NCBI GenBank assembly: GCA_964645285.1
Contig: CAZYDR010000064.1
Location: 1-21,557 of the forward strand
DNA length: 21,557 bases
Origin: JAYZAP01 sp964645285
Lineage (GTDB): Bacteria > Pseudomonadota > Alphaproteobacteria > JAAXGF01
Direction: 5' to 3'
The number at the start of each line of letters is the position of its first letter. Position 1 is the stretch's first letter. Below, one piece after another: positions 1-7,619 of this stretch. The notes beneath the pieces were generated by a model. That model ran no database searches and was not told the DNA's origin. It saw nothing but the letters and a program-made list of their open reading frames with translations. The translations under genes and the position numbers were made by a program.

Positions 1-53
1 GAGATTGTAACGCCTACGTCCTTGAGCATGCCGGTGAAGTCGAAGCTGGTGAA
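1..53 (-). mobile_element. IS3-type transposase (OrfB/rve integrase) gene edge, truncated
   Basis: Read on the minus strand from 53 towards 1, the sequence encodes FTSFDFTGMLKDVGVTIS. This resembles the stretch of IS3-family OrfB DDE integrases that normally reads GSQFTS..FTG.LKDAG..ISMDG, shortly before the last catalytic residue. The codon just upstream (54-56) is TAG where the family has the Gln of GSQ, and the resemblance ends there. The rest of the transposase would lie to the left of the window. Because the join falls inside the transposase gene and not at an IS terminal repeat, this is a broken element joined to other DNA, not a clean insertion end. The match is short (18 residues) and made by eye, so the family call is moderate and the IS group is not assigned. 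Confidence 0.55.
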
Positions 54-56
54 CTA

Positions 57-756
57 GTTGTGCAAAATTATCAGAAGAGGCGAAGCTCGAGTTTCTTGAT
101 TATGAAGTTGTAGTTAGGGATTTAGGAAACAAATTAATTGATAATCTAAAAGAAGTATTTACTCGAATAACTTCAACAAAATACTCTCTTAATGCCATGG
201 AAATACACAATGCTAAATTTGACGGTACGTTCAAGATTTTTGGTGAGGAATTGAGCGAGAATAGTTTTTTGATAACAACCATGTGTTCAAAACTAACGAT
301 ATTCGGCGAATGGGTGACTTCGTATTTTGCTTAACCGTAGCTATCACGACTATGACAACATATTTTAACCGTGATGACGAGTTGGAGTCGTTTTTATCTA
401 AGTATAACGATAGATTCCTAAATGGAAGACGCGTTATGGAGAAATTAGATAAAACCCGTAAATTCATACATAAATGTAACTTAGATACCAAGTCTCGCGC
501 TTGGCGAAAAGCTGACTTATTCACTTTATTAGTCGGGATACACCGGGCAATCGTGAAAGAACAATTGAATCTATCATCAAAGAGCGTAGAAATTAGACTG
601 AAGAATTTTTTCGACCATGTAAATTTGATTCATTTCGAAAAAGAAGACGATGACGATGTAAGTAGCTACTACAAGTCTGCACTCCAAGCAACGAACGATC
701 GATCAAACCGAATACGACGCGACGAAATCATTGCACAAGTGTTGAAGGACGGATAA
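57..756 (+). pseudogene. DUF262-domain protein, 5'-truncated and frameshifted
   Basis: Two overlapping reading frames together give about 230 residues that look like the C-terminal two thirds of a DUF262-family protein. The first part (frame of position 62, to about 264) contains EVFTRITSTKYSLNAMEIHN and AKFDGTFK, matching the family pattern F.RiN....LN..E.rna.f.G.F. The second part (frame of 265/283, to the TAA at 754-756) contains NDIRRMGDFVF, a SRAWRKADLFTLL segment and an end with SYYKSALQATNDRSNRIRRDEI, also typical. The frames meet at a run of six T at 265-270; a seventh T would restore LSEN-SFFDNNHVFKTNDIRRM. The start is missing because the gene is cut near 57 by the transposase remnant. 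DUF262 proteins occur in GmrSD-like restriction and other defence loci, but no partner domain (DUF1524) is present here. The DNA is AT-rich, unlike everything after 900, which indicates transfer. Confidence 0.7.
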
Positions 757-1008
757 ATCCTAAACGTACCCGATGGGAACTACTGTAAGATCTACTTTGA
801 CCAAGAACATTTATCGTTTGAGTTTCAAATTGTGAGAGCTCAAATTTAACTGAATCTCTTATCTTAACCTTACTTGTTCTTCAAAACATGAACGCGCACT
901 ATAGCGCTAGCGCGGGCTGTCTAGGTCAAATTCTGCTTTAGGGCTATTCAGCCTATAGGGTATTTCAGCCACCCCGTGTATTCCGACATCTCACACTACA
1001 GCCTATTC
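757..1008. other. Intergenic boundary of the AT-rich islet
   Basis: This 252-nt stretch between the DUF262 remnant and the 3' end of the ABC exporter gene has no credible ORF. Composition changes from AT-rich to GC-rich at roughly 880-910. It holds a 10-bp perfect palindrome GCGCTAGCGC (904-913), a weak alternative hairpin TTTGAG/CTCAAA (817-822 and 839-844), and an 8-bp direct repeat CAGCCTAT (949-956 and 999-1006). None of these is convincing as an attachment site or terminator. Confidence 0.5.
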
Positions 1009-2874
1009 CTACTCCGCCAACATCCGCGCCTCGCCGTCATCAACGCCGGCGCAGTCGGTGTCGAATTGGAGTTCGGCGAGGCGGGCGTAGAGGCCGCCTT
1101 CGGCGATTAGTTTGTGGTGGGTTCCCGTGGCCACCACCCGACCCTCGTCCATGACCACGATGCGGTCGGCCTTGAGCACGGTGGCGAGGCGATGGGCGAT
1201 AACCAAAGTCGTGCGCCCGACCATGAGTTTTTCCAAAGCCGCCTGGACGGCGCTTTCGCTGGCCGCGTCGAGGGCGCTGGTCGCCTCGTCGAGCAGCAGC
1301 ACGGGCGCGTTGCGCAGGATCGCGCGGGCGATGGCGATACGCTGGCGCTGGCCGCCAGACAGACGCACGCCGCGCTCGCCCAGGTCGGTGACGAAACCCT
1401 CCGCCTGATTATCGAGGAATTCCGTGGCCCAGGCGGCGTCGGCGGCGGCCCGTACCTCGTCGTCGCCAGCATCGGGGCGGCCATAGCGGATGTTGTCCCA
1501 GGCATCGGCGGCGAACACCACCGGCTCCTGGGGCACCAGGGCGAGGTGCTTGCGCAGCACCGCCGGGTCGGCCTCGGGCAGGCTGACACCGTCGAGGGCG
1601 ACGTGGCCGCTCTGAGGGTCGTAGAAACGCAGCAGCAACTGGAATACCGTGGTCTTGCCGGCGCCGGACGGGCCGACCAGGGCGACGGTCTCGCCGGGCC
1701 CGACGGTCAGGTTGAAATGCTCCAGGGCCGGCCGCTCGGGCCGGGTCGGGTAGCGGAAGGTGACGTCGTCGAACGCCACCGCGCCCCGGGCCGGTTCGGG
1801 GAAGGCCTTGGGCGACACGGGCACGGAAATTTCGGAGCGGGTCGCCAGCAGTTCCATGAGCCGCTCGGTGGCGCCGGCGGCACGCTGCAACTCGCCCACC
1901 ACCTCGCTCAATGCCCCCACGGCGCCGGCCACGACTACCGCGTAGAACACGAAGGCGGAGAGCTCGCCGGGGCTGATGCTGCCATCAATAACGGCGTGGC
2001 CACCTTGCCACAGCACCACGCCGACAGCGCCGAACACCAGGAAGATGACGATGGCGGTCAGCACGGCCCGCACTTTGACCCGATCGATAGCAGCCATAAA
2101 GGCGGCCTCGGCGCGGCCGGCGAAGCGGTCGCGCTCGTGGGCCTCGTGGGTAAAAGCCTGGACCGTGCGCACCGCGTTGATGGTCTCGTCGATATGAGCG
2201 CCAGCATCGGCCACGCGATCCTGGCTGATGCGCGACAATCGACGCACCCGGCGGCCGAAGACCGCAATGGGCAGTACGACAAAAGGCACGACGACGAATA
2301 CCATCAAAGTCAGCTTGGGGCTGGTTATGGCGAGCAGCACCGTGCCGCCAACCAGCAGCAGGACATTGCGCAGTGCCATGGAGGCGGTGCTTCCGACCAC
2401 CACCTGAAGAACCGTAGTGTCGGCGGTCAGGCGCGACAGGATCTCGCCGGTCCGGGTGGTCTCGAAAAATGCCGGGCTGAGGGTGATGATGTGGTCGTAG
2501 ACCGCGCGCCGGATGTCGGCGACCACGCGCTCGCCAATCCACGACACCAGGTAGAAACGACCATAACTGGCCAACGCCATCAGGGCGATGACGCCGAGCA
2601 TGATCACCAGGGACTGGTCGAGCAGCGCCGAATCGCCGGCCTTAAAACCGTCGTCAACCAGCCGCCGCAGGCCGATGCCGAGGGCCAGTACCGTACCGGC
2701 CGCGACAATCAGCGCCCCCAGTGCACCGATCATGGCGGCCTTGTAGGGTGCCAGAAACCGGACCAGATGGCGCAACTGCCCAAGCTGGCGGCTAACAGCG
2801 CGATCGCCCTTGTCGGCGGCGCTATCTGATTGTCCTGGACTCATTCGTTTTATCGCCCGGTTTTTCGCTGTCAT
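1009..2874 (-). CDS. ABC exporter, fused permease/ATP-binding protein (MsbA-related)
   Basis: This is a half-size ABC exporter, a single chain with an N-terminal six-helix membrane domain (about residues 45-335) and a C-terminal ATPase domain (about 365-605). Numbering is from a TTG at 2886 (625 aa). Walker A is GPSGAGKTT (404-412), the Q-loop is at Q453, the ABC signature LSGGQRQR starts at 509, Walker B VLLLDE is at 529-534 followed by ATSALD, and the H-loop is H565. The protein should work as a homodimer in the inner membrane. The family includes MsbA-type lipid and drug exporters, but the substrate cannot be read from sequence. I chose the first ATG (2874); TTG 2886 and ATG 2844 are alternatives, and none has a clear Shine-Dalgarno. 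The gene is transcribed divergently from rpmE and all ATPase motifs are intact. Confidence 0.9.
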   Translation of the reverse strand: MTAKNRAIKRMSPGQSDSAADKGDRAVSRQLGQLRHLVRFLAPYKAAMIGALGALIVAAGTVLALGIGLRRLVDDGFKAGDSALLDQSLVIMLGVIALMALASYGRFYLVSWIGERVVADIRRAVYDHIITLSPAFFETTRTGEILSRLTADTTVLQVVVGSTASMALRNVLLLVGGTVLLAITSPKLTLMVFVVVPFVVLPIAVFGRRVRRLSRISQDRVADAGAHIDETINAVRTVQAFTHEAHERDRFAGRAEAAFMAAIDRVKVRAVLTAIVIFLVFGAVGVVLWQGGHAVIDGSISPGELSAFVFYAVVVAGAVGALSEVVGELQRAAGATERLMELLATRSEISVPVSPKAFPEPARGAVAFDDVTFRYPTRPERPALEHFNLTVGPGETVALVGPSGAGKTTVFQLLLRFYDPQSGHVALDGVSLPEADPAVLRKHLALVPQEPVVFAADAWDNIRYGRPDAGDDEVRAAADAAWATEFLDNQAEGFVTDLGERGVRLSGGQRQRIAIARAILRNAPVLLLDEATSALDAASESAVQAALEKLMVGRTTLVIAHRLATVLKADRIVVMDEGRVVATGTHHKLIAEGGLYARLAELQFDTDCAGVDDGEARMLAE

Positions 2875-2945
2875 GGCTCGCGCCAAAATGCCGGCTATCG
2901 GTATCGCAAGCGGGCAGCGAACACAAGCTTGGGCTGGCTTATTAC

Positions 2946-2972
2946 GGTTACCTTGACTGCGTCAAGGTAACC
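2946..2972. promoter_or_regulatory. Perfect 12-bp inverted repeat, candidate operator
   Basis: The arms GGTTACCTTGAC (2946-2957) and GTCAAGGTAACC (2961-2972) are exact reverse complements separated by TGC. The element lies in the divergent gap between the ABC exporter gene and rpmE, about 70 nt upstream of the exporter ATG. No T-run follows on either strand and no gene ends nearby, so an operator is more likely than a terminator. On the minus strand the repeat contains TTGACG, followed 15 nt later by TAATAA, so a regulator bound here would cover a -35 element. The inward TTGAC/GTCAA core resembles MerR-family operators, but the regulator is unknown. Confidence 0.5.
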
Positions 2973-3087
2973 CACGTTCACGTCGCCCAGTCTTGTTTAT
3001 TACGAAACAAGTTGGGGCTCTCGCCGAGCGGTCGGCGGCCCGCGGTCGCGGGCTGAAGCGTTGGTTGCGTCACACGAAAATGGCTGC

Positions 3088-3116
3088 TTGCCGAGGGCGT
3101 CGTACTTCGCTATAAC
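3088..3116 (+). promoter_or_regulatory. Sigma-70-type promoter of rpmE
   Basis: TTGCCG (3088-3093) and TATAAC (3111-3116) are separated by exactly 17 nt. Transcription would start near 3123, leaving a leader of about 33 nt that contains the AGGAG ribosome-binding site (about 3143-3147) before the rpmE ATG. Assigned by eye. Confidence 0.55.
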
Positions 3117-3155
3117 TCGCGCCTCAAATTCACGCGCGTGCCCAGGAGCCTTGGC

Positions 3156-3380
3156 ATGAAGAGCGACACTCATCCGGAATACCACGAGATCAACGTGGTC
3201 ATGACCGACGGGACCGGCTTTACGACGCGGTCGACCTGGGGCGAGGCCGGCGACACCTTGCGTCTTGACGTCGATCCCAACTCGCACCCGGCCTGGACCG
3301 GTGGCGCCACGCGACTTGTTGATTCAGGCGGCCAGGTCGCCAAATTCAACAAGCGCTTCGAGTCTTTCGGCATCAAATAG
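3156..3380 (+). CDS. rpmE: 50S ribosomal protein L31
   Basis: The 74-residue product is the bacterial large-subunit protein L31, which helps bridge the two ribosomal subunits. The sequence shows the family features HPEYHEINVVMTDG near the N-terminus, the central TTRSTWG and DTLRLDVDPNSHPAWTGG, and the C-terminal KFNKRF. The zinc-binding Cys residues of the C+ form are absent, so this is the zinc-independent (C-) type, usual in alphaproteobacteria. I chose ATG 3156 because AGGAG lies about 8 nt upstream and because the homologous N-terminus begins MK.D.HP; an in-frame GTG at 3138 would add six residues that the family lacks. It is preceded by its own promoter and is not part of the rpmH cluster, which has a separate promoter. 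Confidence 0.93.
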   Translation: MKSDTHPEYHEINVVMTDGTGFTTRSTWGEAGDTLRLDVDPNSHPAWTGGATRLVDSGGQVAKFNKRFESFGIK

Positions 3381-3414
3381 ACGGTTCGCGACGGGCGCTG
3401 AACCGCCCGCGCGT

Positions 3415-3443
3415 TTGACTCCCCCGCGTCGAGCTTCTATACA
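3415..3443 (+). promoter_or_regulatory. Sigma-70-type promoter of the rpmH-rnpA-yidD-yidC cluster
   Basis: TTGACT (3415-3420) and TATACA (3438-3443) are separated by 17 nt, close to consensus. The expected start is near 3450, giving a leader of about 65 nt before the rpmH GTG. A strong promoter here fits a ribosomal-protein operon. Confidence 0.65.
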
Positions 3444-3513
3444 GCGGGACGGCCTCGCCCGGGGCCTTCGGACTATTCCTTTGCGGGCTTATCGAACCGA
3501 CGGAGATTGACTG

Positions 3514-3648
3514 GTGAAACGCACATTTCAGCCTAGCGTTATAGTTCGCAAGCGGCGCCATGGGTTCCGCTCCCGCAGCGCGACCGCGGCAGGCCGCCGT
3601 GTGTTGGCCGCCCGCCGGGCCAAGGGACGCAAGCGCCTCTCCGCTTAG
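3514..3648 (+). CDS. rpmH: 50S ribosomal protein L34
   Basis: A 44-residue, very basic protein beginning MKRTFQPS and containing VRKRRHGFRSR and GRRVLAARRAKGRKRLSA, which matches the full length and sequence of L34 of the large ribosomal subunit. The start codon is GTG (3514-3516), with GGAG at 3502-3505 (spacing 8 nt); there is no in-frame ATG in a suitable place. The stop is TAG (3646-3648). It is first in a cluster with rnpA (20 nt downstream), yidD and yidC, the standard arrangement in proteobacteria. Confidence 0.95.
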   Translation: MKRTFQPSVIVRKRRHGFRSRSATAAGRRVLAARRAKGRKRLSA

Positions 3649-3668
3649 TCAGGAGGCCGCGTAAAACT

Positions 3669-4043
3669 ATGGCCGCACCGATCGAGCGGCTCAAGCGGCG
3701 CGCCGAATTTCTCCATGTCGCCGCCGCGCGGCACAAATGGGTCACACCCGGATTGATTCTCCAGGCCGCCACAAGCGCGGCCGCCCAAGATACGCCCCAG
3801 GGATTCCGTGTCGGCTATACGGCCAGCCGCAAGGTCGGCAATGCGGTGGCCCGCAACCGCGCCCGCCGCCGTCTGCGTGAAGCCGTGGCCCGGGTCATGC
3901 CGGCGCGTGCCGCGTCCGGCTTCGACTATGTGGTTATCGCCCGTCCAGCATCGGTCACCCGCCCGTTCGACGATCTCACCGCCGACCTCGCGTCGGCATT
4001 CGACGGTCTGGCGCGCAAACACCGCGAGAAGGCGGCCCAATGA
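3669..4043 (+). CDS. rnpA: Ribonuclease P protein component
   Basis: The 124-residue basic protein is the protein subunit of RNase P, which with the catalytic RNA (not in this window) removes 5' leaders from pre-tRNAs. The conserved N-terminal RLKRRAEFLHV is present, as is the RNR signature in VGNAVARNRARRRLREA (about residues 56-72), which binds RNA. A good AGGAGG (3651-3656) precedes the ATG at a slightly long spacing of 12 nt. Its stop codon overlaps the yidD start (ATGA), implying translational coupling. Confidence 0.95.
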   Translation: MAAPIERLKRRAEFLHVAAARHKWVTPGLILQAATSAAAQDTPQGFRVGYTASRKVGNAVARNRARRRLREAVARVMPARAASGFDYVVIARPASVTRPFDDLTADLASAFDGLARKHREKAAQ

Positions 4044-4291
4044 TGTTGCTATCGCGTTTCCTGCGCGACCTGATCCGCCTCTATCAGGTGGCTGTGTCGC
4101 CGTACATGCCCATGAGCTGCCGCTATCATCCGACCTGTTCGTCCTATGCCTGCCAGGCGCTGGAGCGCTTCGGGCCGTTGACGGGAAGCTGGATGGCACT
4201 GTGCCGCATTGCCCGCTGCCACCCGTGGAACCGCCACGGGGTTGACCCGGTGCCCGAGCGCCAACCCGATGCCGGGGAGTTGCGGGCATGA
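4040..4291 (+). CDS. yidD: Membrane protein insertion efficiency factor YidD
   Basis: An 83-residue YidD-family protein, thought to associate with the inner membrane and aid YidC-dependent insertion. It has an amphipathic N-terminus (LRDLIRLYQVAVSPYM) followed by the family core SCRYHPTCSSYACQAL with Cys27, Cys33 and Cys38, then Cys55 and Cys60 before HPWNRHGVDPVP. Two adjacent ATG codons (4040, 4043) could start it; the first overlaps the rnpA stop. Its TGA overlaps the ATG of yidC (4288), so rnpA, yidD and yidC are chained by 4-nt overlaps. Confidence 0.93.
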   Translation: MMLLSRFLRDLIRLYQVAVSPYMPMSCRYHPTCSSYACQALERFGPLTGSWMALCRIARCHPWNRHGVDPVPERQPDAGELRA

Positions 4292-6024
4292 GCGATCAAC
4301 AAAACGTCGTCCTCGCTATCGTCCTGTCGATCGTCGTCCTGCTCGGTTTCCAGTTCCTCTACGTAGCGCCCCAGCAAGAGCGTCTGGCGGAACAGCAGGC
4401 CGCCCAGGCGGAGCTTGCCGAGGAGCAGGGAGACGGGCCGACCACTCCGGCCGCCAGCAACGCACCGGGCATGGCGGATGCCGTTGTCGAGCCGGCCATC
4501 GACATTACCGCCAGCCGCGAAGACGCGCTTGCCGCGGCGCCTCGTATCGAAGTCGCATCGCCCCACCTCAAGGGCTCGATCTCCTTGGCCGGCGGGCGCA
4601 TCGACGACATGACCCTGACCGGCTATCACGAGACCACGGACCCGGAAAGCCCGATCATCACCCTGTTGTCGCCGCAAGGCAGCAAGGGCGCCTATTTCGC
4701 AGAGTTCGGCTGGATCGGCCCGGAAGGCTCGACCCCGGACCGCGACACCCTCTGGCATGCCGACCGCGACCGTTTGACGCCCGAGACACCGGTGACCCTA
4801 ACCTGGGACAACGGCCAGGGCCTGCTCTTCACCCGGCGCATCGCGCTCGATAAAAACTACATGTTCACGGTGACCCAGCAGGTGGTCAATCAAGGCGGCA
4901 CGGACGTCGAACTGCTGCCCTACAGCCTGATCAATCGCACGGACACTCCTGATATCCTCGGGTTCTATATCCTTCACGAAGGCCTGCTCGGGGTGTTCGA
5001 CGGCACCCTCAGTGAAATCGACTACACCGACCTGCATGAAGATGAAGGCGGCACCCAGACGTTCGAGTCGACCGGCGGCTGGATCGGCATTACCGACAAG
5101 TACTGGCTGGTCGCCCTGGTGCCCGATCAATCCAAGCTGTTTACCGGGCGCTTCAGCCACGCCCTGCGGGGCGAGACCGACAAATACCAGGTCGATACCT
5201 TGCGCGCCCCCGCCATCGTGCCGGCCGGCGGCAGCATCGAGATCGTCGACCGGGTGTTTGTCGGCGCCAAGGTCGTGCGTTTGCTCGACGGCTATAGCGA
5301 TGACCTGGGCGTCGTCAACTTCGACTTATCCGTGGACTTCGGCTGGTTCTACTTCCTGACCAAGCCGATCTTTTTCGCCATCGATTATTTTTACGAATGG
5401 CTGGGTAACTTCGGTCTCGCCATTCTTCTGCTCACGGTACTCATCAAGGCGGCCTTCTTCCCTCTGGCCAACAAGTCCTACAAGGCCATGAGCAAGATGA
5501 AGAAGCTCCAGCCCAAGATGACAGAGTTGCGCGAGAAGTACGGCGACGACAAGGCGGGTATGCAAAAAGAGCTGATGGCGCTCTATAAGGAAGAAAAGAT
5601 CAACCCGGCCTCGGGATGCCTGCCCATCGTGATCCAGATTCCGGTGTTTTTCTCTCTCTACAAAGTGCTGTTCGTCACCATCGAGATGCGCCACGCGCCG
5701 TTCTACGGCTGGATCAAGGATCTCTCGGCCCCCGACCCGACGACTATATTCAACCTGTTCGGAATAATCCCGTGGACGCCGCCGGACTTCCTTATGGTTG
5801 GTTTTTGGGCTCTGTTGATGGGCTTTACCATGTGGCTGCAACAGCGCCTCAACCCGCAGCCGGCCGACCCGACCCAGGCCAAGATCATGATGATGCTGCC
5901 CTTCGTCTTCACCTTCATCCTGGCTCGTTTCCCGGCCGGGCTGGTGATTTACTGGTGCTGGAACAACGTGCTCTCCATCGCCCAGCAATACGTCATCATG
6001 AGGCGCATGGGCGTACCGGCCTAA
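4288..6024 (+). CDS. yidC: Membrane protein insertase YidC
   Basis: The 578-residue protein has the Gram-negative YidC layout. An N-terminal membrane helix (about residues 7-26) and a linker rich in Ala, Gln and Glu precede a large periplasmic domain (about 85-340). The conserved insertase domain with further helices runs from about 350 to the end. In the insertase domain, LAILLLTVLIKAAFFPL carries a Lys where E. coli has the groove Arg, as in other alphaproteobacteria. The cytoplasmic hairpin follows (MSKMKKLQPKMTELREKYGDD), then GCLPIVIQIPVFFSLYK and the C-terminal FPAGLVIYWCWNN. It inserts and folds inner-membrane proteins, alone or with SecYEG. Length and motifs are complete. It follows yidD by overlap and precedes engB by 10 nt. 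Confidence 0.96.
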   Translation: MSDQQNVVLAIVLSIVVLLGFQFLYVAPQQERLAEQQAAQAELAEEQGDGPTTPAASNAPGMADAVVEPAIDITASREDALAAAPRIEVASPHLKGSISLAGGRIDDMTLTGYHETTDPESPIITLLSPQGSKGAYFAEFGWIGPEGSTPDRDTLWHADRDRLTPETPVTLTWDNGQGLLFTRRIALDKNYMFTVTQQVVNQGGTDVELLPYSLINRTDTPDILGFYILHEGLLGVFDGTLSEIDYTDLHEDEGGTQTFESTGGWIGITDKYWLVALVPDQSKLFTGRFSHALRGETDKYQVDTLRAPAIVPAGGSIEIVDRVFVGAKVVRLLDGYSDDLGVVNFDLSVDFGWFYFLTKPIFFAIDYFYEWLGNFGLAILLLTVLIKAAFFPLANKSYKAMSKMKKLQPKMTELREKYGDDKAGMQKELMALYKEEKINPASGCLPIVIQIPVFFSLYKVLFVTIEMRHAPFYGWIKDLSAPDPTTIFNLFGIIPWTPPDFLMVGFWALLMGFTMWLQQRLNPQPADPTQAKIMMMLPFVFTFILARFPAGLVIYWCWNNVLSIAQQYVIMRRMGVPA

Positions 6025-6034
6025 GGCCGCAGTC

Positions 6035-6706
6035 ATGACCGGCGCCAACAGCGATACGGGCGATGACGAAAGCGCGGCGGCGCTGGAAGCAGGCCGCAAG
6101 CTGTTCGCCCGCGAGTGCAAATTCTTTTTCGGCGCCGCCTCTCTCGACGGCCTGCCGCATATCGGCCGGATTGAGATCGCCTTTGCCGGCCGCTCCAACG
6201 TCGGCAAATCGAGTCTGATCAACGCCCTCACCGGCCACAACGCCCTGGCCCGCACGTCGCGCACACCGGGCCGCACCCAGCAGATCAATTTCTTCGACCT
6301 GGGCGGCCGGCTGACCGTGGTCGACCTGCCGGGCTACGGCTACGCCCGCGCCTCGAAAACCAACATCGCGGCCTGGACCGCCCTGGTGAACGGCTACCTC
6401 AAGGGCCGCCCGACGCTCCGCCGGGCGATGCTGCTGATCGACGCCCGTCACGGACTCAAGGAATCGGACCGCGAGATCATGGCCATGCTCGACGAGGCCG
6501 CGGTGGTCTATCAGGTGGTGTTGACCAAAATCGACAAGACCAAGTCTTCGGCTCTTGAGACGGTCATAAGTGCGATCACCGCCGAACTCGCCCGCCATGG
6601 CGCGGCCCACCCCGAGATCGCCGCCACCAGCGCCTATACCGGTAGCGGCATCGCCGAGATCCGCGCCACATTGGCGGCGCTGGCCCCAAACCCGGACATG
6701 GAATAA
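6035..6706 (+). CDS. yihA: Ribosome biogenesis GTPase YihA/EngB (YsxC)
   Basis: A 223-residue EngB-type GTPase acting in large-subunit assembly. G1 is GRSNVGKSS (residues 52-60), the switch I region contains RTPGRTQQINFF, G3 is DLPG (97-100) followed by YGYA, G4 is TKID (164-167) and G5 is in ATSAYTGSG (about 197-205). The first about 25 residues are a non-conserved extension, as often seen in alphaproteobacteria. It starts 10 nt after yidC with only a weak ribosome-binding site, so it is probably co-transcribed and coupled to yidC. The gene is followed by argB after 10 nt. Confidence 0.94.
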   Translation: MTGANSDTGDDESAAALEAGRKLFARECKFFFGAASLDGLPHIGRIEIAFAGRSNVGKSSLINALTGHNALARTSRTPGRTQQINFFDLGGRLTVVDLPGYGYARASKTNIAAWTALVNGYLKGRPTLRRAMLLIDARHGLKESDREIMAMLDEAAVVYQVVLTKIDKTKSSALETVISAITAELARHGAAHPEIAATSAYTGSGIAEIRATLAALAPNPDME

Positions 6707-6716
6707 GCTCGCCGTC

Positions 6717-7619
6717 ATGACCAGAGGCTCCATCAGCGACACCAATCATTGGCTCCGCACCGCCGCGACCCTGACCGAGGCGCTGCCCTATCTGCGCCGG
6801 TTTTCGGGCGAGATCTTTGTTATCAAATACGGCGGCCACGCCATGGGCGAGGAAAGCCTGGGCGAAGCCTTCGCCCGCGACGTGGTGCTTATGAAACAGA
6901 TCGGCATCAATCCGGTGGTGGTCCACGGCGGCGGCCCACAGATCGGCGCCATGCTCGAGCGACTCGCCATCAAGAGCGAATTCATTGACGGCCTGCGGGT
7001 CACCGACAAGGACACCGTGGGCATTGTCGAGATGGTGCTGTCGGGCCAGATCAACAAGCAGATCGTCACCGCGATCAACGCCGCCGGCGGCCATGCGGTG
7101 GGGTTGTCGGGCAAGGATGGCCCCTTGATCGAGGCGCAAAAGCTGCGCCGCACTCAGCGCGACCCGGATTCCAATATCGAAAAAATCCTCGATCTCGGTT
7201 TCGTCGGCGAGCCGGTACAGATCAACCCCGCCATCCTCACCGTGTTCAAGCAATCGGATATCATTCCGGTAATCGCGCCCATCGGCGTCGGACCCAATGG
7301 CGAAACCTACAACATCAACGCCGATACGGTGGCCGGCGCCCTGGCCAAGGCCGTCGAGGCGGCCAAGCTGGTCATGCTGACGGATATCGCCGGAGTCATG
7401 GACGGCGATGGCGAATTAATCTCGAAGATGACCCCGACCCAAGCCCGCTCCATGATCGCGAGCGGCGAGGCCACCGGCGGCATGATCCCCAAGCTGGAAA
7501 CCTGTCTCGACTATGTGGAAGAGACCGAAGGTGCGGCCCATATCCTCGACGGCCGCCTGGCCCACGCGGTGCTATTGGAAATCTTCACCGAGCACGGCAC
7601 CGGGACGATGATCGAATAG
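6717..7619 (+). CDS. argB: Acetylglutamate kinase
   Basis: The 300-residue product phosphorylates N-acetyl-L-glutamate with ATP, the second step of arginine synthesis in the cytoplasm. Seen in the sequence are the nucleotide-binding VIKYGGHAM (about 35-43), VVHGGGPQIG (about 68-77) with the catalytic glycine-rich loop, a substrate region around GLRVTDKDT, YNINADTVAGALA, and the C-terminal ATGGMIPKL. I chose ATG 6717 because the alignable protein begins there; the same frame stays open into engB as far as 6570, but that part is only a shadow of engB. The association yidC-engB-argB is common in Rhodospirillales-like genomes. Confidence 0.94.
   Translation: MTRGSISDTNHWLRTAATLTEALPYLRRFSGEIFVIKYGGHAMGEESLGEAFARDVVLMKQIGINPVVVHGGGPQIGAMLERLAIKSEFIDGLRVTDKDTVGIVEMVLSGQINKQIVTAINAAGGHAVGLSGKDGPLIEAQKLRRTQRDPDSNIEKILDLGFVGEPVQINPAILTVFKQSDIIPVIAPIGVGPNGETYNINADTVAGALAKAVEAAKLVMLTDIAGVMDGDGELISKMTPTQARSMIASGEATGGMIPKLETCLDYVEETEGAAHILDGRLAHAVLLEIFTEHGTGTMIE

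Noticed and set aside
1..756. A functional defence system at the left edge
   Set aside because: The DUF262 gene is both truncated and frameshifted, no nuclease partner is visible, and the neighbouring mobile gene is also broken.
949..1006. CAGCCTAT direct repeat as an attachment-site pair
   Set aside because: Eight bases is within chance, there is no integrase or tRNA beside it, and the copies are only 50 nt apart.
1114..2829. A 571-codon open frame on the plus strand
   Set aside because: It is fully antisense to the ABC exporter gene, whose ATPase motifs are all intact. The antisense product is low-complexity (His, Gly, Gln-rich), as expected from GC-biased codon positions.
3382..3405. CGGTTC/GAACCG stem after rpmE as a terminator
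   Set aside because: The stem is 6 bp with a 12-nt loop and no T-run, too weak to call.
6570..6716. Longer argB with an upstream start inside engB
   Set aside because: The added residues are Pro/Ser/Arg-rich shadow of engB. Acetylglutamate kinase begins at ATG 6717.
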